Notes under the pieces: model-generated | The model's input: the letters and a program-made list of their open reading frames with translations, nothing else | What the model was told of the DNA's origin: nothing | The model's database searches: none | Shown: positions 44,279-53,177 of the stretch, piece after piece | How positions within the stretch are numbered: position 1 is the stretch's first letter | How the letters are laid out: each line of letters opens with the position of its first letter | Position numbers and translations under genes: made by a program | Source: Oscillospiraceae bacterium | GTDB lineage: Bacteria > Bacillota > Clostridia > Oscillospirales > Oscillospiraceae | Assembly (NCBI GenBank): GCA_020025275.1 | Contig: JAHHSI010000006.1 | Span: 1-64,000 of the forward strand | Length of the DNA stretch: 64,000 bases | Reading direction: 5' to 3'

Positions 44279-44285
44279 GAACTTT

Positions 44286-44320
44286 AGGGCTGTGCCGTTA
44301 AAGCGCAGCCCTGTTTTTTC
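44286..44320 (+). terminator. Terminator or attenuator before the ABC importer genes
   Basis: AGGGCTG-TGC and GC-GCAGCCCT pair around a short loop, followed by T6. It lies between box 2 and the permease start at 44363. So it either ends the AraC transcript or attenuates a transcript begun at box 2. Confidence 0.8.
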
Positions 44321-44362
44321 AGGCGGACGATCTCACGAGGGATCAGGAAGAGGGGAAAAACC

Positions 44363-45298
44363 ATGGGCAGGAGAGAGGTTATTTCATATATAGGGGGAAA
44401 GCTGCTGGCGGCGCTGGGGACATTGCTGCTGGTCACGCTGTTTTCGTTTCTGCTGATGCGCTTGTCTCCCATCGATCCGGCGGAGGCATACGTCAAACGG
44501 AACTCGGCCATGGTGACACAAGAACAAATCGATGCGGCCAGAGAGAAGCTGGGACTCGATCAGCCGCTGCATCGGCAGTATCTGCGTTGGCTGGGAAAGG
44601 CGGTGCGTCTGGATTGGGGGACCTCACTGGCCACGGGGCGCTCCGTGGCGGTGGAACTGAAGAACACCCTGCCCACCACGCTGCGGGTGGTCACCATCTC
44701 GGCGGTCATAACCATGGGGGGTGTGCTGCTCTTCGGCTGTTTGGGAGCCATGAGTGCAAGCGGTTGGCTGGCCAAGCTCCTGCGCCTTTGTGCCATCTTG
44801 GGGGTGTCGGTGCCCGCTTTTTATCTGGCCACGGCATTTCTTGATTTCTTTGCCATGAAAATCGGAGCCATTTCTGTGGTCAGCAACGTCGGTGCCGGCC
44901 GCTATGTGCCGCCAGCACTGTGCTTATGTGTGTCCGGGATCTGCTTTTACGGGCAGATGCTGGCCGACTCCCTGCGGGATCAGAGGACGCAGGATCACTG
45001 TGTCTACGCCCAATGCCGCGGTCTCGGCGAAAGCAGAATTCTGCTGTTCCACGCACTGCCCCATGCTCTGATTGACCTGATGCCCAGCTTTGCCCAGATG
45101 CTGGGGATGTCGCTGGCCAATGCGGCCATTGTAGAGCGGGTCTTTTCTCTGTCAGGTTTGGGCTATCTGATGATTGACAGCGTTCTTGCAAGAGATGCGC
45201 CGGTCATTCACGCCGTCGTTCTTGTTCTGGCAGGGGCGTTGGTGCTGTTGGATGCGGCGGCAGAAGTCGCGCAGAAGCTGCTGCGGCAAAAATGGTGA
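44363..45298 (+). CDS. ABC transporter permease, DppB/NikB type
   Basis: The 311-residue inner-membrane permease belongs to the peptide/nickel (Opp/Dpp/Nik) importer family. It opens with one helix and the family's external loop (MRLSPIDPAEAYVKRN...QIDAAREKLGLDQPLHRQYLRWLGKAVRLDWGTSLATGRSV), followed by five helices with the EAA-type loop (RDQRTQDHCVYAQCRGLGESRILLFHALPHAL). AGGGG precedes the ATG. Together with the next four genes it makes a complete importer. Family members carry nickel, nickel-chelator complexes, metallophores or peptides. Confidence 0.93.
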   Translation: MGRREVISYIGGKLLAALGTLLLVTLFSFLLMRLSPIDPAEAYVKRNSAMVTQEQIDAAREKLGLDQPLHRQYLRWLGKAVRLDWGTSLATGRSVAVELKNTLPTTLRVVTISAVITMGGVLLFGCLGAMSASGWLAKLLRLCAILGVSVPAFYLATAFLDFFAMKIGAISVVSNVGAGRYVPPALCLCVSGICFYGQMLADSLRDQRTQDHCVYAQCRGLGESRILLFHALPHALIDLMPSFAQMLGMSLANAAIVERVFSLSGLGYLMIDSVLARDAPVIHAVVLVLAGALVLLDAAAEVAQKLLRQKW

Positions 45299-45311
45299 GG
45301 GGGGAAAAGTC

Positions 45312-46106
45312 ATGCAGCGAATGAAACAACGGCTGGAGCTCTGGCTTCCGGTGGCGGTGCTGGCCTTTTTCACCTTCGGCTTTCTCGTAGCACCCCATGA
45401 CCCGGAACAGGTGGACGCCGTCCGCCGGTTCTTGCCGTGCAGTGCGGAATACCCCTTGGGAACGGACCATCTGGGGCGCTGCGTCTTTTCGCGGCTCCTC
45501 TACGGGGGACGGACCACGCTGGGCATTATCCTGCTGGGCTCGGCACTCATTGCCGCTGTGGGCATTGCGCTGGGACTGCCCATCGGAAGCAGCCGAGGCA
45601 AGGGAAAGCTGGCACTGGAAAGTCTCATCAATGCCGTCACGGCGGTGCCGCCCATCGCCTATCTGCTCATCTTTATCTCCGTCATGGGAAACGGCGTTTC
45701 CACTATGCTCATTGCCATCGTTTTATCCAACTTCCTGCGGGTGGTGAAGCTGGTCAAAACCCGGACGGAGGTGGAACTGGGCAAGGCGTATGTGCTCTCG
45801 GCCATCACCTCCGGCGCCGGAAAAGTCCACATCCTATTCGTGGACATCGTACCCAATCTCCTGTGGGATGTTCTGCACTATCTTCTTTTGTCGGCTGCGG
45901 ATATGGTGCTGACCATGGTCAGTTTTTCATTTATCGGGTTGGGACTGGGCGAGGACGTCATCGACTGGGGGGTGATGGTGGCAGATCTGCATCGGTTCAT
46001 CATTATCCATCCCGGCCTTGCCAGCTATCCGGTGGCGGCCATCGTCCTATGTGCACTGGCCTTCCATATTCTGGGCCGGCGGTTGGAAAAGGTGGTGCGT
46101 GCATGA
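45312..46106 (+). CDS. ABC transporter permease, DppC/NikC type
   Basis: The 264-residue second permease has the typical start ..FLVAPHDPEQVDAVRRFLPCSAEYPLGTDHLGRCVFSRLLYGGRTTLGI (LGTDxLGRDxxSRLxYGxRxSL pattern of NikC/DppC). I chose the ATG at 45312 because the strong GAGGGGG lies just before it; upstream in-frame sequence belongs to the first permease. The stop overlaps the start of the first ATPase as ATGA. Confidence 0.93.
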   Translation: MQRMKQRLELWLPVAVLAFFTFGFLVAPHDPEQVDAVRRFLPCSAEYPLGTDHLGRCVFSRLLYGGRTTLGIILLGSALIAAVGIALGLPIGSSRGKGKLALESLINAVTAVPPIAYLLIFISVMGNGVSTMLIAIVLSNFLRVVKLVKTRTEVELGKAYVLSAITSGAGKVHILFVDIVPNLLWDVLHYLLLSAADMVLTMVSFSFIGLGLGEDVIDWGVMVADLHRFIIIHPGLASYPVAAIVLCALAFHILGRRLEKVVRA

Positions 46107-46894
46107 GGCTTGCCATGGAGAATCTGACTGTCACGGCGAAAGAGGAAACCTTGCTGCATGGGGTCAATCTGACGGTAAAAAAAGGCGAGGCCGTGGGGCT
46201 GACTGGCCCCAGCGGCGCGGGGAAAACCACCATACTACGTGCACTTATGGGGATTTTAGCGCCGCCATGCCGGATCATCGGGGGCGGGATCTTCCTCGAT
46301 GATGTCCGATTGGACACCCTGCCCCCGCGCAGGCGGCGGCAGTACAACGGCGCGACCATCGGTTTTATTCCGCAAAATCCCATGACCGCCTTTGACCCCC
46401 GGCTGCGGATCGAGGACCAGATACTGGAAACACTGCGTATAAAGACGGGGCTTTACGGGGAGAGGGCCAGAGTGCAGATCTGCCGGACCTTTGACCGGCT
46501 GCAGCTGTCGGATGCCCAGCGGGTTCTGAAGAGCTATCCGGCCCAGCTGTCCGGTGGTATGCTCCAACGTATTGCGGCGGCACTGCTGCTTCTCATGGAG
46601 CCGGCCTACATTGTTGCGGATGAACCGACCTCTGCGCTGGACGAAGAGAACCGACGGGTGCTTGTGCACCTGTTGCAGGAGCAGAAACCATCGTCCGGAA
46701 TTCTGCTGGTGTCCCATGACATCCAGGCGCTGCGGGGGTTGTGTGACACGCTCGTTGTTCTGGCACAGGGCCGGGTGATCCAGACGGGGGCCACGGAGGA
46801 CGTACTCCGTTTCCCGGAGCACCAGTGGACCAAGCAATTCGCACAGGCAGAGAAGCAAACGGAGGAGGGAACGTGGCAGTGGAAGGCGTTGTGA
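46103..46894 (+). CDS. ABC transporter ATP-binding protein, NikD/DppD type
   Basis: The 263-residue ATPase has Walker A GPSGAGKTT (about 36-44), signature LSGGMLQRIAAAL and Walker B YIVADEPTSALD. The FIPQNPMTAFDP segment (Q-loop) is typical of Opp/Nik ATPases. It lacks the full OppD C-terminal Fe-S-like extension. The start overlaps the DppC-type gene. Its end overlaps the next ATPase gene by 22 nt. Confidence 0.92.
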   Translation: MRLAMENLTVTAKEETLLHGVNLTVKKGEAVGLTGPSGAGKTTILRALMGILAPPCRIIGGGIFLDDVRLDTLPPRRRRQYNGATIGFIPQNPMTAFDPRLRIEDQILETLRIKTGLYGERARVQICRTFDRLQLSDAQRVLKSYPAQLSGGMLQRIAAALLLLMEPAYIVADEPTSALDEENRRVLVHLLQEQKPSSGILLVSHDIQALRGLCDTLVVLAQGRVIQTGATEDVLRFPEHQWTKQFAQAEKQTEEGTWQWKAL

Positions 46895-47604
46895 TCCGAC
46901 ATCTTTGGAAATCCTACAAGGATCAGCGAGGGCAGATGCATAGGGGAGTGCAGGACATCCGGATGGACTGGCAGCCCGGCGAATTCATTTCCATCATCGG
47001 CGAGAGCGGTTCGGGGAAGAGCACACTGGCAAAACTGCTGCTGGGCCTTGAGGTTCCGGACCGCGGTTCGATCCGGATGGACGGCGTTGAACTGACGGCA
47101 CTGCACTTTCGCGGATGGAAGCAGCAGCGTCGTTTCTTGCAGGGCGTCTTTCAGGATGCGTCCGGCACCATGAACCCCTGCCGCAGCATTTATACAAACA
47201 TCGAGGAAGCGCTGGTCAACCTGACCGGAGCATCGGCCCCACAGCGACGGGAGTGCCTGCTGTCTCTTATGGCGCAGGCGGGGCTGTCGGAGAAGCTGCT
47301 GGATGTGCCGGTCAGGCAGCTGTCCGGCGGAGAACAGCGCCGCTTTGCGCTGATCAAGGCCCTGTCGGTGCGGCCCCGGTATCTGGTGCTGGACGAGGTC
47401 ACCAGCGGACTGGATCTGGTTTCCGCAGAGGCGGTGCTCCAACTGCTGGAGCGGTGCAGACAGGAAACCAACTGCGGCGTTCTATGGATCACCCATGATC
47501 GGCGCAGCGCTGAGCAGGTGTCCGACCGCATCTTTCAGATGCAGCAGGGCCGTCTGGTCCTTGAAGGCATACATCAAATCAAAACAAAGGAGATCGTAGT
47601 ATGA
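46873..47604 (+). CDS. ABC transporter ATP-binding protein, NikE/DppF type
   Basis: The 243-residue second ATPase has Walker A GESGSGKST, Q-loop GVFQDASGTMNPCRS, signature LSGGEQRRFALIKAL and Walker B YLVLDEVTSGLD. I placed the start at the GTG at 46873, immediately after GGAGGAGGG; an upstream ATG at 46825 would be deep within the preceding gene. The last bases overlap the start of the binding-protein gene as ATGA. Confidence 0.92.
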   Translation: MAVEGVVIRHLWKSYKDQRGQMHRGVQDIRMDWQPGEFISIIGESGSGKSTLAKLLLGLEVPDRGSIRMDGVELTALHFRGWKQQRRFLQGVFQDASGTMNPCRSIYTNIEEALVNLTGASAPQRRECLLSLMAQAGLSEKLLDVPVRQLSGGEQRRFALIKALSVRPRYLVLDEVTSGLDLVSAEAVLQLLERCRQETNCGVLWITHDRRSAEQVSDRIFQMQQGRLVLEGIHQIKTKEIVV

Positions 47605-49217
47605 AGTGGAAAAAAACAGTAAACCTGCTGCTTTGTGCAGTGATGATTTTTGCATTGGCCGCCTGCGGCAGCAACGGAGCACCCGAGCCGGCGGATGGAC
47701 AGGGCGATGGCCCCAAAGTGCTGACGATGGCCGTCAGCGCGGAACTCAATACACTCTACCCGCTGAATATGGATGTCCAGAACAATGTGGCCACGAAACT
47801 CTGCTATGAGGGACTGGTCAACTATGAAGACGGCAAAGTGGTTCCGTGCCTGGCCGAACGATGGGAGTTTTCCAACGACGGAAAAGATCTGACCTTCTAC
47901 TTGAAGAAAGGCGTGCAATACCACGACGGGACGGTGTTTTCTGCCCAGGCCGTGAAGGAGTGCTTTGATTTTGCCAAAGGCAATCCAAACTTCGGGGCCA
48001 TTCGGGCCGTCTGCAATCTGGAGAGCGTGGAAGTTGTGGATGACTATACCGTCATCTTCCACTATCCCAACGCATACTTTGCCTATCTGTACGACTTCTG
48101 CTATCCCGAGGTGATGATTCTGGAGTCGCCGCAGGTGATTCTGCCGGAAGAGGATGAAAACCGTTATATGTCCATGCGCGGGGTTGTGGGCACCGGCCCG
48201 TATATCTACGACCAGATCGTGGAAGGCGACTACGTCCGTTTTGTCCGCAACGATACGTACTGGGGAGAGAAACCCTACTATGACGAAGTGATCGTCAAGT
48301 ACATCCCGGAGTCCTCTGCCCGCCTGCAGGCACTGCAGAACGGGGAGATTGACATGATCTACGGCAGCGCACTGCTGACGTGGGATGACTATGCACAGGC
48401 CACCTCGCTGCCCAACATCAAGGGGATCGTGTCCCCCTATGATTCCAATACGCGGAACCTTGTGCTCAACGCCTCCGGCGCCAAGCTGGCAGATCAGAAG
48501 GTCCGGGAGGCTGTTGCCTATGCCATTGACAAGGAGGCCTTGTCCGCAGGCCTGACGCTGGGCAACGAGGAGGCGGCCCAAAAGTTGTTCCCGGCGGGGA
48601 CACCCTATACGGACGGAGAACTGAACGTTGTGCGCACCTTCGACCGGGCAAGGGCAGAAGCACTGTTGGAGCAGGCCGGTTGGCACAAAAACGAGAGCAC
48701 GGGGATCCGTGAAAAGGACGGCGAACCCCTGCACCTGACCTTTACCTACGATTCCGGCAACGCCATGAATCAGGATCTGGCCATCATGATCCGCAGCCAG
48801 CTGGCCGACGTGGGAATCGACGTGACCACCGTGGGACAGGATATGATGACGTGGTGGAAGGAGGGGGCCTCCGGTCATTACGACATTACGATTTGGAACA
48901 CGGAGCAGCCCTACACCTCACCGCACAACTATTTTGCACCTATGCTCAACCGCTCTGCCCATGCGCCCAGCCTGGCAGGATTGCCTGACGCAGACCAGTT
49001 TACGGCCTATATTGAAGAATTCCAGACAACCGATGAGGAAGCGCGCGTGCAGGAAATTTTTTCCTATCTGCTGAACTATGACAACGACCGGGTGCTGGAT
49101 GTGCCGCTGCTGTATGTCAAGGATATGATCGTCTTTGCTACGGACAAGATTGCCGACTATACCTTTACCAGTACGCCGATGTTCTTTGACATCCGACAAA
49201 TCAAGCCAGTCAAGTAA
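47601..49217 (+). CDS. ABC transporter substrate-binding lipoprotein, NikA/DppA type
   Basis: The 538-residue lipoprotein has a signal ending FALAAC (lipid-bearing C22) and an SBP family 5 fold: LNTLYPLNMDVQNNVATKLCYEGLV, the CLAERWEFSNDGKDLTFYLKKGVQYHDGTVFSAQAV motif and a VVGTGPYIYDQIVEGDYVRFVRND stretch. NikA-like members bind nickel-chelate complexes such as Ni-histidine or metallophores, others bind peptides; this one's ligand is unknown. It follows its permeases and ATPases and is followed by a possible attenuator. Confidence 0.93.
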   Translation: MKWKKTVNLLLCAVMIFALAACGSNGAPEPADGQGDGPKVLTMAVSAELNTLYPLNMDVQNNVATKLCYEGLVNYEDGKVVPCLAERWEFSNDGKDLTFYLKKGVQYHDGTVFSAQAVKECFDFAKGNPNFGAIRAVCNLESVEVVDDYTVIFHYPNAYFAYLYDFCYPEVMILESPQVILPEEDENRYMSMRGVVGTGPYIYDQIVEGDYVRFVRNDTYWGEKPYYDEVIVKYIPESSARLQALQNGEIDMIYGSALLTWDDYAQATSLPNIKGIVSPYDSNTRNLVLNASGAKLADQKVREAVAYAIDKEALSAGLTLGNEEAAQKLFPAGTPYTDGELNVVRTFDRARAEALLEQAGWHKNESTGIREKDGEPLHLTFTYDSGNAMNQDLAIMIRSQLADVGIDVTTVGQDMMTWWKEGASGHYDITIWNTEQPYTSPHNYFAPMLNRSAHAPSLAGLPDADQFTAYIEEFQTTDEEARVQEIFSYLLNYDNDRVLDVPLLYVKDMIVFATDKIADYTFTSTPMFFDIRQIKPVK

Positions 49218-49282
49218 ATCCCTCGTCCGAGGGAAACGAGGATGGCTGCCTCATGGCAGGTGTCTTTCGTGTACAGAAAAAC

Positions 49283-49320
49283 GGATGGCAGGTCATTCAA
49301 ATGGAACTGCCATCCATTTT
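49283..49320 (+). terminator. Terminator/attenuator between binding protein and ABC half-transporters
   Basis: GGATGGCAG and CTGCCATCC, 9-bp arms around a 15-nt loop, extended by flanking A4 and T5. It lies 23 nt before the next ATG, so partial termination would lower expression of the two downstream genes relative to the importer. Confidence 0.65.
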
Positions 49321-49342
49321 TGAAAAAGAGAGGGGAGAGGCT

Positions 49343-51151
49343 ATGGAGCCAAAGAAGGAAAGAGCGCTGAGAAACATGTTTGCGTATGCCGGGAAATACC
49401 ATATACTGACGGTTCTCGGCTGTATTTTGTCCGGGATCAGTACGGTTTTCTCGCTGCTGCCGTTCGTTTGCATCTGGCTTGTGCTGCGGGACTTGATCCA
49501 TGCGGCGTCTGCCGGCAGCATAACGCTTGCCGCGGCCAGCGGGCGGTACGCCTGGGCGGCCGTGATTTTTGCGGTGGTCAGCATTGTGCTGTATTTTCTG
49601 GCACTGATTTGTGCGCATCTGGCGGCCTTCCGTACGGCCTCCTGTATGCGAAAAACCGCGATCCACCATCTCATGAAGCTGCCGATGGGGTATTTCTGCG
49701 AAAATGCCACTGGGCGGCTGCGCAAAATCATTGACGACAATGCCGGCCTGACCGAGGAATTCCTCGCCCACCAGCTGCCGGATCTGGCGGGAGCGGCGGT
49801 GATGCCCGTGGCGGTGATTGTCGTGCTGTTCGTGTTTGATTGGCGGCTGGGGCTCTGCTGTCTGCTGCCCATGGGGCTCAGTGTTCTCTTCCTGCACCGG
49901 ATCATGGGAGGGGAGAATGCACAGTTTATGGACAAGTATATGACGGCATTGGAAACCATGAACAAAGAGGGGGTGGAGTACGTGCGCGGAATCCCGGTGG
50001 TCAAGGTCTTTCAGCAGACCATCGACTCGTTTCGCAATTTTCGCGCGTCCATCGATGCTTACGAGACTTTTGCCACGGGGTATGCACTGCGGTGCCGGCT
50101 GCCACTGACCGGCTTTACGGTGACACTGCACAGCACCTTCGTGCTGCTGATCCCGGCGGGGATGCTGCTTCTGAGCGGCGTCAGTGCGCAGGCGGACTAT
50201 GAAACGCTGCTGTTGGATTTTCTATTTTACTGTCTCTTTTATCCGGCCTGTGCAGCCATGATGCAGCGGATCATGTGCGCTGGAGAACAGCTGATGGCGG
50301 CCCAAAGCGCCGTCAATCGTCTGGAGGAGATTTTGGCGGAAAAGGAGATGCCGCACCCCGTTGCGCCCCGCCGGCCTGCGGACGCATCGGTTCGCTTTGC
50401 GGATGTCTCCTTCTCCTATCCGGGCAGCCGGGAAAAGGCGCTGGATCACGTGAGTTTTGAGGTGCCGGCCGGACAGACTACGGCGCTGGTGGGCGCTTCC
50501 GGCAGCGGGAAGAGCACGGTTGCCCGGCTGATCCCGCGCTTTTATGATGTGCAGGAGGGCTCCGTGTCTATCGGCGGAGTGGATGTCCGGGAGATGGAGA
50601 TGCACGGCATCATGGAGCAGGTCGCCTTCGTATTTCAGAATACCCGCCTATATAAGGATACGCTGCTCCACAATCTGAAAGCGGCCCGCCCTGAGGCGAC
50701 ACGGGAGGACGTGCAGCGGGCCGCAGAGGCGGCGCAGTGCGGAGAGCTTCTCGCCCGCTTGCCCCAGGGGTTGGACACCATGGTGGGCCACGGCGGCAGC
50801 GACCTATCCGGCGGTGAAAAGCAGAGGATTGCCTTGGCACGGGCGATTTTGAAAGATGCCCCCCTTGTGCTGCTGGATGAAGCCACAGCTTTTGCAGACG
50901 CGGAAAATGAAGCTAAGATTCAGAAGGTGCTTACCCAGCTGATGGCGCACAAAACGGTCTTGATGATCGCCCACCGGCTCTCCACGATCCGTAATGCTGA
51001 TCAGATTCTGGTCTTTGCCGCGGGACGGATTGTGGAGCGGGGAACCCATGCAGAACTGCTGAACCGGCACGGTGTCTACTGGCGGATGTGGCAGGAGGGG
51101 CAACAGGCCGCTGCATGGGACGTGGGTCAAGGAGGACAGGCGGATGCGTAA
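49343..51151 (+). CDS. ABC half-transporter, IrtA/YbtP-like (first subunit)
   Basis: The 602-residue protein is a type-IV-fold half-transporter: six helices in the first 320 residues and an ATPase domain (Walker A GASGSGKST, signature DLSGGEKQRIALARAIL, Walker B PLVLLDEATAF, His switch AHRLS). It pairs with the next gene. Such fused half-transporters, side by side behind an AraC gene, are characteristic of YbtP-YbtQ and IrtA-IrtB, which import siderophores despite the exporter fold. The Walker B neighbour ATAFADAENE replaces the usual ATSALD. I chose the ATG at 49343, because GGGGAGAGG precedes it. Confidence 0.9.
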   Translation: MEPKKERALRNMFAYAGKYHILTVLGCILSGISTVFSLLPFVCIWLVLRDLIHAASAGSITLAAASGRYAWAAVIFAVVSIVLYFLALICAHLAAFRTASCMRKTAIHHLMKLPMGYFCENATGRLRKIIDDNAGLTEEFLAHQLPDLAGAAVMPVAVIVVLFVFDWRLGLCCLLPMGLSVLFLHRIMGGENAQFMDKYMTALETMNKEGVEYVRGIPVVKVFQQTIDSFRNFRASIDAYETFATGYALRCRLPLTGFTVTLHSTFVLLIPAGMLLLSGVSAQADYETLLLDFLFYCLFYPACAAMMQRIMCAGEQLMAAQSAVNRLEEILAEKEMPHPVAPRRPADASVRFADVSFSYPGSREKALDHVSFEVPAGQTTALVGASGSGKSTVARLIPRFYDVQEGSVSIGGVDVREMEMHGIMEQVAFVFQNTRLYKDTLLHNLKAARPEATREDVQRAAEAAQCGELLARLPQGLDTMVGHGGSDLSGGEKQRIALARAILKDAPLVLLDEATAFADAENEAKIQKVLTQLMAHKTVLMIAHRLSTIRNADQILVFAAGRIVERGTHAELLNRHGVYWRMWQEGQQAAAWDVGQGGQADA

Positions 51152-52889
51152 TCAGTTCAAAAAGGCATATGGCCTGAGTGAGCAGGGGGCAAAAGATCTG
51201 TGCAGGGGGATCGTCTTTGCCGTGTTGAAAAATATCAGCCTGCTGCTGCCGGTCAGCTTACTGGCGGCGGTGCTGCACCAGATGGCGGCTCCCCTGCTGG
51301 GTGAAGCGACGGAGGAGACAAGTGCGGCGGTATACACGGGGATCGGTCTTGTCATTCTGGCGGTCCTCTTTGCCTTTCACTATTGGCAGTATACGGCGGC
51401 GTATGTGGGGACCTATCAGGAGAGCAGTCGGCGCCGGGTCCGTCTGGCTGAAAAGCTGCGCACGCTCCCACTGACCTTCTTTCATCAGCGAGATCTGGCC
51501 GATGTAACAAGCACTATGATGGGGGATTGTGCCAGTCTGGAACACGCATTTTCCCATGCGGTGCCCCAATTTTTCGGTGCGGTTCTCTCTGCCGGACTGG
51601 TCTGTACGGGGTTGTTGGTGCTCAACTGGCAGATGGGACTGGCACTTTTGTGGGTGGTCCCGGTCTCGTTTGCCATGGTGCTGTTTTCCCGTACATGGCA
51701 GCAAAAGTGGAGCAAGAAACATCAGGCGGCCCGCCTTGAAATGGCCGACGCTGTGCAGGAATGTCTGGAAACCGTGCAGGAGATCCGAGCCTGCCAACAG
51801 GAAGAGGCGTATCTGAAACGTCTGGATGCCAGCATAGATGCGGCAGAAAAGGCGCATGTTACCTCGGAACTGGCCACCGCCAGCCTGTTGATGAGCGCGC
51901 AAATGTTTTTGCGGCTGGGGCTGGTGTCGGTGATTTTTGTGGGGCAGAGCCTTGTGGTACAGGGGCGGGCGACGCTGTTTACGTACCTCTTGTTCCTGCT
52001 TGCCGCATCCCGAATCTATGATCCGCTCTCAGACGCCATGGCCAATATGGCGGAGCTGTTTTCGGTACAGCTTTCCGTGAAACGGTGGCGGGAGATTGTA
52101 GACAATCCGGAGGAAACGGGAGTCAAAGAATTCCACCCCGACAGCTATGACGTGACTTTTGAAAGGGTGGACTTCGCGTATGAAAAGGGCAAGCCGGTAC
52201 TAAAGGATGTATCCTTTACAGCAAAACAGGGAGAAGTCACGGCACTGGTGGGGCCCTCCGGCAGCGGAAAGAGCACGGCGGCTCAGTTGGCGGCCAAATT
52301 CTATGTCCCGGATCGCGGACGAATCCTGCTGGGGGGGATCGACATTGCCACCGTTCATTCCTCGGCACTGATGCCATGCTTCTCCATCGTCTTTCAGGAT
52401 GTGGTGCTTTTTAACCAGACCGTGATGGAAAACATCCGGATCGGCCGGAAAGACGCCACGGACGAGGAGGTGGTGGCCGCGGCCAAAGCGGCGCAGTGCC
52501 ACGAGTTTATTGGCAGGCTGCCGCAGGGATACCAGACGGTCATCGGGGAAAACGGAGCCACGCTCTCCGGCGGTGAATGTCAGCGTCTGTCCATTGCGCG
52601 GGCATTGCTGAAGGATGCGCCGGTGATCCTGCTGGATGAGGCGACAGCATCACTGGATGTGGACAACGAGACGAAGATGCATCAGGCGATCTCGCGCTTG
52701 ATTCAGGGAAAAACCGTGCTGCTCATTGCGCATCGGATGCGGACCGTCGTCTCCGCCGATCGGATTGTGGTTTTATCAGACGGAACCGTGGCGGAATGCG
52801 GAACCCATCAGACGCTGATGCAAAAGGAGGGGCTGTACCAGAGACTGGTTGGCCTGCAGAGCGAGGCCGACCGCTGGACACTGCCCTGA
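51144..52889 (+). CDS. ABC half-transporter, IrtB/YbtQ-like (second subunit)
   Basis: The 581-residue partner of the preceding protein has six helices and an ATPase domain with Walker A GPSGSGKST, signature TLSGGECQRLSIARALL, Walker B PVILLDEATASLD and switch AHRMR. In this subunit the D-loop is standard (ATASLDVDNETK), unlike its partner, so the heterodimer may have one normal and one weaker ATP site. The ATG at 51144 overlaps the preceding gene by 8 nt and has GGAGGACAGG upstream. It is last in the locus. Confidence 0.9.
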   Translation: MRNQFKKAYGLSEQGAKDLCRGIVFAVLKNISLLLPVSLLAAVLHQMAAPLLGEATEETSAAVYTGIGLVILAVLFAFHYWQYTAAYVGTYQESSRRRVRLAEKLRTLPLTFFHQRDLADVTSTMMGDCASLEHAFSHAVPQFFGAVLSAGLVCTGLLVLNWQMGLALLWVVPVSFAMVLFSRTWQQKWSKKHQAARLEMADAVQECLETVQEIRACQQEEAYLKRLDASIDAAEKAHVTSELATASLLMSAQMFLRLGLVSVIFVGQSLVVQGRATLFTYLLFLLAASRIYDPLSDAMANMAELFSVQLSVKRWREIVDNPEETGVKEFHPDSYDVTFERVDFAYEKGKPVLKDVSFTAKQGEVTALVGPSGSGKSTAAQLAAKFYVPDRGRILLGGIDIATVHSSALMPCFSIVFQDVVLFNQTVMENIRIGRKDATDEEVVAAAKAAQCHEFIGRLPQGYQTVIGENGATLSGGECQRLSIARALLKDAPVILLDEATASLDVDNETKMHQAISRLIQGKTVLLIAHRMRTVVSADRIVVLSDGTVAECGTHQTLMQKEGLYQRLVGLQSEADRWTLP

Positions 52890-52974
52890 TAGCGGACGCG
52901 GCGGAAGTGCTCCGGCGGGTGATCGGACGAAGAGTCTGAGATGTGCGGCCCCGGGCGATGACGGATTCAAAAAA

Positions 52975-53013
52975 ACAGCAGCCCCAAAGTCATCATGACT
53001 TTGGGGCTGCTGT
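52975..53013. terminator. Bidirectional terminator
   Basis: ACAGCAGCCCCAAAGTCAT and its exact complement, 19-bp arms around one base, with A7 on the left side. It ends the metallophore-locus transcript and probably the cobalamin operon coming from the right. Between it and 53178 nothing else is seen. Confidence 0.85.
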
Positions 53014-53177
53014 GCGCTATGATACGGGAAGCGAACGCATTTCCAACTGAAAGGCCGGGACTGGTGCATGGTTTCCACGGATGCGGAGAGAGCACGGAGA
53101 AGTGCCATAGCTGCCGCAGGGCCGGCTGAGAATCGGTCCGGCGGCGGTTTTAGGGGTGATCATTGCGGCCGGGCGCT

